64,000 bases of DNA, from positions 98,845,985 to 98,909,984 of the forward strand of contig CM043971.1 of assembly GCA_014529385.2 (NCBI GenBank). Direction: 5' to 3'. The stretch comes from Adiantum capillus-veneris. Taxonomy: Eukaryota; Streptophyta; Polypodiopsida; Polypodiales; Pteridaceae. Position 1 is the stretch's first letter; each line of letters starts with the position of its first letter. Below, in pieces: positions 57,261-64,000 of the stretch. The translations under genes were made by a program, and so were the position numbers. Below the pieces are notes generated by a model that worked only from the letters and a program-made list of their open reading frames with translations, was not told where the DNA came from and did no database searches.

Positions 57261-58595
57261 GCATAGTTACCTGGAACGCGGAACGGGAACGGCGACAAGC
57301 CTCCCTGCGGAACAGGGAACGGGAACTGGTGTGGAATGGGAACGGTGCAGAATGGGAGGCTTAAAAAACGCCCAAACAATGCAATTTTTAGCGTTATGTG
57401 TTTGAATACAAGTAGTACTAGAGTCCTTTGACTCTAATACCCACAAAAAACACAATTTGAAGACCATTCAATCTTTATTATGACTTGATTGTGATATGTG
57501 GCGCTGCGGTCATGGTACATACACAATGCCCATACACAATAACACATGCAATTACAGATTAGAGCTCTCAAATAATTGCAAGAGTAGAAGTCAGAGATAA
57601 GGCTTGAAAGTTGAGCCATAACATTGAGCAAAATACACTTTTGGCTTAATTTTGGCTAACAAGGCCCACCAAGGCGCTACAAAAAAACCAAAGGTGACAT
57701 CAGACATATACCATATGGCATAATGAGACTATAAGGGGGGCAAATGACAATACAAAAAGACCAAAGGTGACAAATACCATATGGCATAAAGATGCTACAA
57801 AGAGGGCAAGCTGCAATACAAAAAGGTAAGGATAATGGATTATGGAAGTCCTAAAGTCTCGACTCTCGAGTCTCAAGACTCAAGAGCCTCTAGCTTGAGA
57901 AGCCTTCCAATTCGTAGTAGTCGGTTGTACGTCATGCACTTCCTCCCATTCCTCATCATCGAGCTCTAGGCTCGGCTCGACCTCAGCCATGGATGAAGTA
58001 CCTGGTGTCAATGCCTCTGTATCTCCACTTGCCTGAGGAGCCTCTTGCTCCATCTCCCACTGTGTAAAAGGATCTGTCTGTTTACATGCACTCTTGCAAA
58101 GCATTTTCAAATTTGCGCTGACAAAGACAAGATCATTTGCCTTCTCCACTCCAAGCCGATTCCTCTTCTTGGAAGCAATGTGGCTAAAGATACTCCACAA
58201 TTGCTCCAAGCATGAGGTACTAATTGAGTGGCTGAGAATACGGATTGCCAATCTCTGAAGCTCAGGGCCATCATAGCCATAGTCCTCCCACCATAGCACT
58301 GAGCCTATCTTCTTGCGATCAATTTGAGCATCTAAACTACCAAATGATCCCTGCATCTCTCTGTACTGTCTCAACTGATCTCTGACAATGCATCACCCAT
58401 CTTTGTCTAGGACCATCTTGTTTAAAATCTCAATAAACTGGTTCATGACTTCTCTATCTGTCTCTTGTCCTGCTTCTTGGAGCTCTGGATCCACCATGTA
58501 GGTTGCCCCGTGTAAAGGAGAGGCATATGAATTTCACCTCGAGCTGCAAAGCGCATATATCTCCTCATATCGCTCTGCTTTCGGCTCAACTTGCT

Positions 58596-59252
58596 GTCAT
58601 GGATGATTGAGAGTCAGTCGCTGCCTGCATCATCGCCTACATCATCGCTAGAAGGCTCTAGAAGAATCTAGAAGGATCTAGAAGATTCTAGAAGTTCTAA
58701 AAGTATCAAGGAGATTCTAGAAGTTTCTAGAAGCATGGAGAAGATTCCGGAAGAATCTAGAAGTTTCTGGGAAGCTCTAGAAAGTTGAAGAAGGATCTAG
58801 AAGGTTCTAGAAGAACTAGAGGGATCAAGAAGTTTCTAGAAGCTTGGAGAAGATTCCAGAAGAATCTAGAAGTTTCTGGAAAGCTCTAGAAAGTTGAAGA
58901 AGGATCCAGAAGGTTCTAGAAGATTCTAACCTCCTCAAGAAGAACCTAGAAAGTCCTAACCTCCTCAAGCACTAGTATAAATAGTGGTCTTGGGCCACAA
59001 GCCCCTTAGTCTTGCCAACACCAGTTGTGAGGCTCCTATGAGGAAATCCCTCTTCTAGTTCTTATGTTCAAGTCTTGTCCTTGCAATCAAGCCTTGTCTT
59101 GTACTCAAGTCATGTAATCCAAGTCTTGTATGTAGCTCTCTTAATAAAGTATTAAGTTTTATAATCAATATTAAGCTTATCATCAAGTCCAAGTTCTTGT
59201 ACATTGTGAGTACCTCCTCTTGCTCTCTTTTAGCTCTATACGCGCTCATAAC
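58596..59252 (+). mobile_element. Probable solo LTR with heat-shock-element array, inserted in hAT
   Basis: The insert runs TGTCATGGATG ... CGCTCATAACA. It has the structure of an LTR: an upstream repeat array, a TATA box (TATAAATAG, 58976-58984), a transcribed part, and an AATAAAG signal near 59143. The hAT coding frame fits together across the insert. The target duplication is imperfect (CTTGC before, ACTGC after), so boundaries may be off by a few bases. The family is unknown because no internal sequence remains. Confidence 0.7.
58650..58935 (+). promoter_or_regulatory. Dense array of heat-shock-element-like motifs (TTCTAGAAG)
   Basis: About 25 copies of TCTAGAAG occur in under 300 bases. 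Several form GAAnnTTCnnGAA triplets (for example GAAGATTCTAGAA), the consensus heat-shock factor site. The array ends about 45 bases upstream of the TATAAATA box. Regulation by heat is inference from the motif and position. Confidence 0.7.
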
Positions 59253-59394
59253 AACTGCTCGATCATGCGGTCCATAGCCTCATAAACCTTGCCAATGCAA
59301 GGGTCCATGCCATCGAGAACTCGAAGCAAATGAACCACCGGTTTTATCTGTGTGTCTAGACTCTTGAGCTCCTTCCAGAACTCAAGATCCTCTA

Positions 59395-60230
59395 TGTTAG
59401 GTGCAGCGGAATGATTGTTTGCGCTTTGCTCAAGATGAGTGCTCCGAACTGTGCTCAAGGGTTCCTTTTAGTTCTTATGGAAGGGAGAGCCTTCCGTTCT
59501 TAATGGAAAGTGCTATGATCACGAACAAAGTGAATGGACACTGTGCGTGCAAGTGAATGAGACTGAGAGATAGAGAGAGAAGAGAGATACGACAATAGAG
59601 ACGTTGTAAAACCCTCCTCCGAAGGCCCCACTCTCGTCGGCGAGAGTGGTCTACTTATTGATTGCACAAAGTGGTACAATGCGTATGCAATGGACTGATG
59701 CAACTTGGACTATGCCGATGACGACGACAGTGATGACGATGGTCTGCAAATGAGGAAACGCCAAGGATCTGGAAATTGCCTGGCGAGGATGGGGATCCAA
59801 AAACATTGGGGGTGCTAGGGGGATACTGCTGAGAAGTTGCCTGTTGAGCGGGAAGCTCCTGCTGCCTCTTCTGCCAGAAAGTGCTAACTTGGGTTTGCTT
59901 ATATATTAACTTAGCAAAATTGCCCTACCTACTTTTGTTGGAAAGTCACTTAAAAATAATAAGTGAAAAATACTAAAAATAGGGAAAATAGGCTAAATGC
60001 ACTGGAAAATTCCCCTGACTACATCTGATGGATTCTGAAGGGAATACTGATGATCATGCTGTGTGCAACCAGAGGATATGCATCTACACTCAGTGACTGG
60101 CATGCACGGTCTACGAATAGACTCACAAAAGTGCCAGACCACTGCTAATCTAGACTCGACTGAACTGACTGAACCCTGCTGTGGTGTAGCTTGTCCACGG
60201 ACACATAGGGTTGGGATGTGTCACGTGACA
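59395..60230 (-). mobile_element. Family-2 LTR (3' LTR of non-autonomous copy C)
   Basis: It runs TGTTAGGTGCAGCGG ... GTCACGTGACA and is followed by TCCCCTCCTTTT, the purine tract of the minus strand. It is shorter (836 bp) than other copies through internal deletions. It cuts the hAT coding sequence at 59394. Confidence 0.88.
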
Positions 60231-61476
60231 TCCCCTCCTTTTCAAAGTGAGTTACTGGTACCGAACTGTATGGCGTCGAGGGAGATGGCCAATAGCATCC
60301 AGAATCCTGGAAGGGACTCGTCGCTGGCCCACTCTGTTGTGTGGTCGTGCGGTACTTGAACTTCCTAAAGGTCTGCAACGGTTGCTTCTTTGGGCCGCGC
60401 CGAAAGCGACACAAAGTCTTTTGTGGCTCCTTCCTTGCTTCAACTTCGTCTAGAGTCCTGCTTCTTTCGTCTTCAAGAATCTCCATGGCTGAAAATTCCT
60501 GAAACCATACCAACACAAAACCATGAACATACCCATTCCATGTAAAGTGAAGGAAAAAAATATTGTCTTCTCTAAAGACTGTGTATGCAATGTAGATGAA
60601 CATAGAGACGGAGTGACAACCCGTTCACCAAACATACGCAAACAATGAGATCGAATCTTTTCTTGGTGATCCAAATCAATCAACTGTGGCATTTCACAAC
60701 GGAAATGCCCATGCTTGGTGCTCATACTTTCATGTGCTCGTTCGGAAACTGTGTCATGCCAAGGAAGAGACATGGACTGTGACTTCCTGACATACATGCT
60801 TTTCAGCTTTTCATGAAAAATCCGCATACATTCGTGCTCATCCATGAGAGAAACGTGCTCAACATACAATATGTCATGCCTAGGAAAAGGATCACATAAC
60901 GATGTTGATTGAAATACAGGAAACGATCACGAATGAAACACTCGAACAATGCGTGCTTATCAATCATGCGAACACATAATACTTCCTGTGAGGGTTCGTT
61001 GGACCTAGGCTCGAGAGCCAAGATCGCTTCTTCCTGAGGGATCGACTTGTCGTGTGAGGGTTCTTTGGACCTCGACTTGAAAGCCAAGATCGGTTCTTCG
61101 TGATTGATCGAATCTACAACGAGGTTAGCTTTGCTAGAAAAAGCATCCACTAACACATCATCCTTGTGAACAATCACATCATCTTCATGCAACTCATCAT
61201 GCTTGTAGAAATCACATCTTGATCATGCAAATCATCATGCTTGTCATTGTCATCCAAATCATCATGCAAATCATTATCCTTCAAATCATCATGCTTCTCA
61301 TAATCATACAAATCCTGCGTGTCATGCTGTGGAGAAAAAGAGATTGAGAGAATCTCCTTATCCCGAATCCTTTCAACCTTGTCCTGCATATTAGCAATGA
61401 GAGATGGAGAAGGAGCAATGTCCTCTCCATGAAAGACAGTAGGAGAATCACTTTTGGCATTGTTTGAAAGGGCCAT
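60231..61476 (-). pseudogene. Non-autonomous gypsy family-2 protein, copy C with a different N-terminus
   Basis: The C-terminal part repeats copies A and B: RDRFLYFNQHRYVILF, MDEHECMRIFHEKLKSM, FRRGPKKQPLQTFRKFKYR. The His/Asp repeat is present (YEKHDDLKDNDLHDDLDDND, about 61200-61320). Upstream of it the frame opens at 61476 with MALSNNAKSDSPTVFHGEDI, which is unlike copy A, where a long Arg/Glu coiled coil precedes the repeat. The homology with A begins near 61375. Several frameshifts (near 61200, 60860, 60480) break it. No 5' LTR or primer-binding site is found on its upstream side. Confidence 0.7.
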
Positions 61477-61856
61477 CCAACACGAGACCGGGTGAAGTCA
61501 TGTCAACTTCTAAGTTGTGGGCCCGGCCTGAGTCGCGTTCTATCCCACCAACATCACCCTCCTCCGAGTCGCTTGGTTTTGGAATTTTCTCCCTCCGACG
61601 ACCTGCCGAATATCACCTTCCACGTTCTCTGTACCCATTTATAGACCTTTCCGGGGTCTTTGGAGGGACAGCCTTTAAATAAGTGCAAGGGATCCTAAAA
61701 GCCACTTTACACCCAGAACAAGTGTCTTGCCGATCCCTCTTGCTTGAATCTTATTCCTCGTTGGGAGAGCTCCCCATTTAAAAATCTTCATTGAACTTGG
61801 CCACTTTGCCCCCCATATGTTGTTTGTACACTTCCGTCACTCCTCTTCTGACCAAT
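61477..61856. other. Unassigned sequence
   Basis: No domain or repeat of the window is recognised. It contains a TTTATAGACC box near 61633 and a short plus-strand frame (61464-61682) without recognisable features. Confidence 0.4.
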
Positions 61857-62510
61857 TCACACCCACAGTTTGATTAGCGAAGCAAACCATTCTGCCTTAT
61901 ACAATAGCCAATCAAGGGCTGCCCCTACGGTAGGCACTAGAGATTTGCTCAAGACTTCTAACACTCTACTGGCTAAGAGCCTTTCGTTTGATGTTAGACT
62001 ATCCTGCTCCACCAATTGGTCAACTTCCTTCCAGCAAAAGTCGTTTATGTCCCAGAGGTGTGGCAGCTTACTAACCCCTTCGTTATTGGGCTTTCTAGCA
62101 ACTTCTCTCCATAAGAAGTTCAAGGTTCCTCCTCCTAACTTGGAGAGCCATGGTGACCAATGCGAAATGGAGTACTTGAAATACCTAACAATCTCTCCCC
62201 ATTCCAGAGTGGATGCCACTTTGTTGCACTTTCGTATCACCTCCCTTGTGCACCCTCCTATGTTCAAAAATCTCCAGCTCGGAGACAATAATTTTTCATG
62301 AGCTTTTACCTCTTTCATGAACCACCGTGAGAATGAAGCTCCTTTATGATCATCATATCCCAAGCCATAATGGCCCAAGCCTGGCTTTGAATTGCTAACA
62401 AAACCACAAACTTGGCACATTGGGCCTCCGCATGCACTTCTTGATTGAGAATCCCAATATCACCATGTTCCTTGGGTCTTGCAACCCACTCCCATTTTCT
62501 CCATTGTCAA
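61857..62510 (-). pseudogene. Possible LINE ORF2 C-terminal fragment
   Basis: On the minus strand the start reads WEWVARPKEHGDIGILNQEV, which fits the W..V..PK..GGLGI motif after the RT domain of plant L1-type LINEs. It then shifts to a 187-codon frame (62420-61857) with FLNIGGCTREVIRKCNKVA and LNFLWREVARKP that I cannot place firmly. No RT core is present. It differs from the LINE at 30-36 kb. Confidence 0.4.
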
Positions 62511-62900
62511 GGTAGTGTGTGTTTTGTGTTTGTTCTTCCATAAGTAGCACTTACATGTAGGTTTTAATGATTGTGAACTTGATGATCCTGAACGTAATTC
62601 GAGCTGCACAAGAATGGTTTGATCAACAAGGGTTCAATGATTTGTCATGACTATATTGTTATTGTGACATCAGGCTATGTGGACATGCCGATTTCACATT
62701 TTCAATCTCTTTGCAAATTTCTCTCTGGAATCTCTCTTTCTCCTCAAAAATACCTAGCTTTAGTAAAATCCCACCTACACATTTTGAAATTTTCCTCTAA
62801 ATACTATTTTAAGGGGAAGTAAACCTACAAAAAATGTAAAAACCTTCTAAATTTTTTGAATGGAGGGTTTTCAAGTTTTTTTTTGAGGCCTGCAGTCTTA

Positions 62901-62937
<37 letters not shown>

Positions 62938-63607
62938 TAAACTGGCTTGGCAACTTTTCCGTGGGTTCTGGAGGACGACGAAGGCAGTTACTTAATGGAC
63001 ACTGCCAGCCGTGCCGACAAGGGTACACCGCAAGCTACTACTTGGGCTCGACTCCCCAAAGATGCCAGCATGGCATGAGGACTTCGAGTGCCAGCTCAGC
63101 TGAGCACTCGAAATTTATCATCAGCTATCCCAAAAAATCCATAGCTGAGCATCACAATCAGATTTGGAACCTGGCTAAATCCACTGGTTGATTGCATAAC
63201 TGCCTCACATGGATTCTGAAGAATCAATGTTGCGCATATAAAAAAGGGTGATTATGTGGTGCATCCTGTTGGCACATTACATGGGGGGTGCTTCAGCCTT
63301 CCTAGCCTCTCGTTGCTTGTCTGCTCATTGTATTTGATATGTGGCTTTAGTAGAGGCACTCTCCCATTTGTTATGGTATTGTCGATGCTCTAGAGATTTA
63401 CCTTGTATTTCTTAGTGTTTGGCCACTTCTCTTCCATCACCTCTGGGAAGTACTTTTGGATGTTTGGAGTGCCTCCAAATTCTCTTTTGGTTTGTGTCTT
63501 CCTTTTATGGCTTTACTGTTGGACTCTAGGGACCATATGAGATTTAGAAATCATGTTATGTTCTAGTAATATGATGTGAATAGCTTAAAAAAGAGAAATT
63601 CATTGAC

Positions 63608-63644
<37 letters not shown>

Positions 63645-64000
63645 TTTCTTCCCCCTTGCATAGCTTTTCTTCTGGCTACATTTCTCCTTTGACAACATCC
63701 GTCCCTTTGAGGTCTTTTTTGGCTCTCTTAGTGCCGCCACTAGCCACTGTTTCACATATCTTCTTTGTGGGTTTTCCCTGCTTTCGAGATTTCCCACCAG
63801 TTACATAGTCTCACGAAAAAAGTGCGTGCAGGCTCATTCCGTGCAAATTTTTATTCAGTCAACAATGAATATGCTCATCAAGTGTTCTTGCTTTTTTGCC
63901 TATCACCTATGGTTTCTGTATGCATGACTAAATTTGTGCTTTTCTTGTACACTTGACATTTAGTTCAACTGGGAAAGAAGTTGTTTTTGTCATCCCTGCT
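62511..64000. other. Unassigned sequence with CT and C tracts
   Basis: No gene is supported. A (CT)n run lies at 62903-62933 and a C35 tract at 63609-63643. The frame 62856-63191 spans the CT run; part of it (62940-63185) is not low-complexity, but I recognise no domain. Confidence 0.5.
63609..63643. repeat. Homopolymer C tract (~35)
   Basis: An uninterrupted run of C. Its true length in the genome is uncertain because such tracts are prone to sequencing and assembly error. Confidence 0.9.

Larger units (their letters stand above)
57261..59394 (-). pseudogene. hAT transposase (C-terminal half) and 3' end, interrupted by an LTR
   Basis: The coding part begins at about 59394: LEFWKELKSLDTQIKPVVHL, then RVLDGMDPCIGKVYEAMDR. 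It is interrupted by the LTR at 58596-59252 and resumes with YMVDPELQEAGQE, QFIEILNKMVLDKDG, a TGA at about 58391, and QLRQYREMQGSFGSL. The hAT dimerisation domain follows: VLWWEDYGYDGPELQRLAIR, RILSHSISTSCLEQLWSIF and SKKRNRLGVEKANDLVFV. It ends with an acidic tail at 57880. 57270-57350 has GGAACGGGAA-type subterminal repeats typical of hAT ends. The N-terminal DNA-binding and DDE parts are cut off by the family-2 LTR at 59395. Confidence 0.88.

Noticed and set aside
62856-63191. Possible host gene exon of 111 codons
   Set aside because: It spans a CT microsatellite, and the remaining part shows no recognisable domain or splice structure.

Overview
The window looks like a plant nuclear genome, in a heterochromatic, transposon-packed stretch. 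The evidence is eukaryotic gene structure (two exons of a plant-type RPL18a-like gene with GT..AG introns), retroelements primed from initiator Met-tRNA (TGGTATCAGAGC in several places), Ty3/gypsy chromoviruses, a Ty1/copia element, a LINE, a hAT transposon and an endogenous caulimovirid (plant pararetrovirus). A vascular plant with a large genome, such as a fern, gymnosperm or angiosperm, is the best guess; I cannot name the species. Nearly every coding stretch is broken by stops or frameshifts. Many stops fit C-to-T decay (CGA, CAG or TGG becoming TGA or TAG).

Layout. 1-15.8 kb is a large, imperfect inverted duplication. Arm 1 (80-3218) matches arm 2 (10651-15304) in reverse, and a second block (3309-3833 versus 15305-15815) carries the start of a caulimovirid movement protein. 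Arm 2 keeps the integrase, chromodomain and 3' LTR of a Ty3/gypsy element (family 1); arm 1 keeps only a truncated LTR. Between the arms lie the caulimovirid movement and coat protein region (3400-6354), a family-1-like protease/RT piece joined to it in frame (6358-7290), and 3.4 kb of microsatellite-rich unassigned DNA. 15.3-17.9 kb (minus strand) is the complementary part of the caulimovirid: RT, RNase H, promoter/intergenic region, primer-binding site and movement protein start. 17.9-24.8 kb is a second gypsy element with two LTRs and a decayed gag-pol. 24.8-27.9 kb is the gag half and 5' LTR of a family-1 element.

28.2-38.3 kb contains the only host gene seen: exons 1 and 2 of an RPL18a-like membrane protein (29213-30118), followed by a near full-length LINE (30.2-36.8 kb, minus strand) that was hit by a solo LTR with perfect TCAAC duplications. 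Next comes a four-unit tandem array of tRNA-derived SINE-like sequence.

38.3-62 kb is dominated by one gypsy LTR family (family 2) whose outer end is the 12-bp palindrome TGTCACGTGACA. It occurs as LTRs flanking an autonomous-type pol (52.6-57.3 kb) and as LTRs flanking three copies of a non-autonomous derivative (A 40.5-42.5, B 44.2-45.0, C 60.2-61.5 kb). The derivative encodes a protein with a coiled coil, a His/Asp repeat, an integrase-zinc-finger remnant and a chromodomain-like end. Also here are a copia gag-pol (45.0-51.5 kb) interrupted by a 4-kb non-autonomous LTR element with two 1033-bp LTRs (45672-49676), a solo family-2 LTR with AAATG duplications inside the pol, and a hAT transposase interrupted by an LTR that carries a dense array of heat-shock-element-like motifs. 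62-64 kb holds a LINE-like remnant and unassigned DNA.

The genes do not form a working pathway. The window is a record of nested insertions. The most notable points are the inverted duplication carrying viral sequence, the three-copy non-autonomous protein family, the in-frame virus/retrotransposon junction, and the HSE-loaded LTR.
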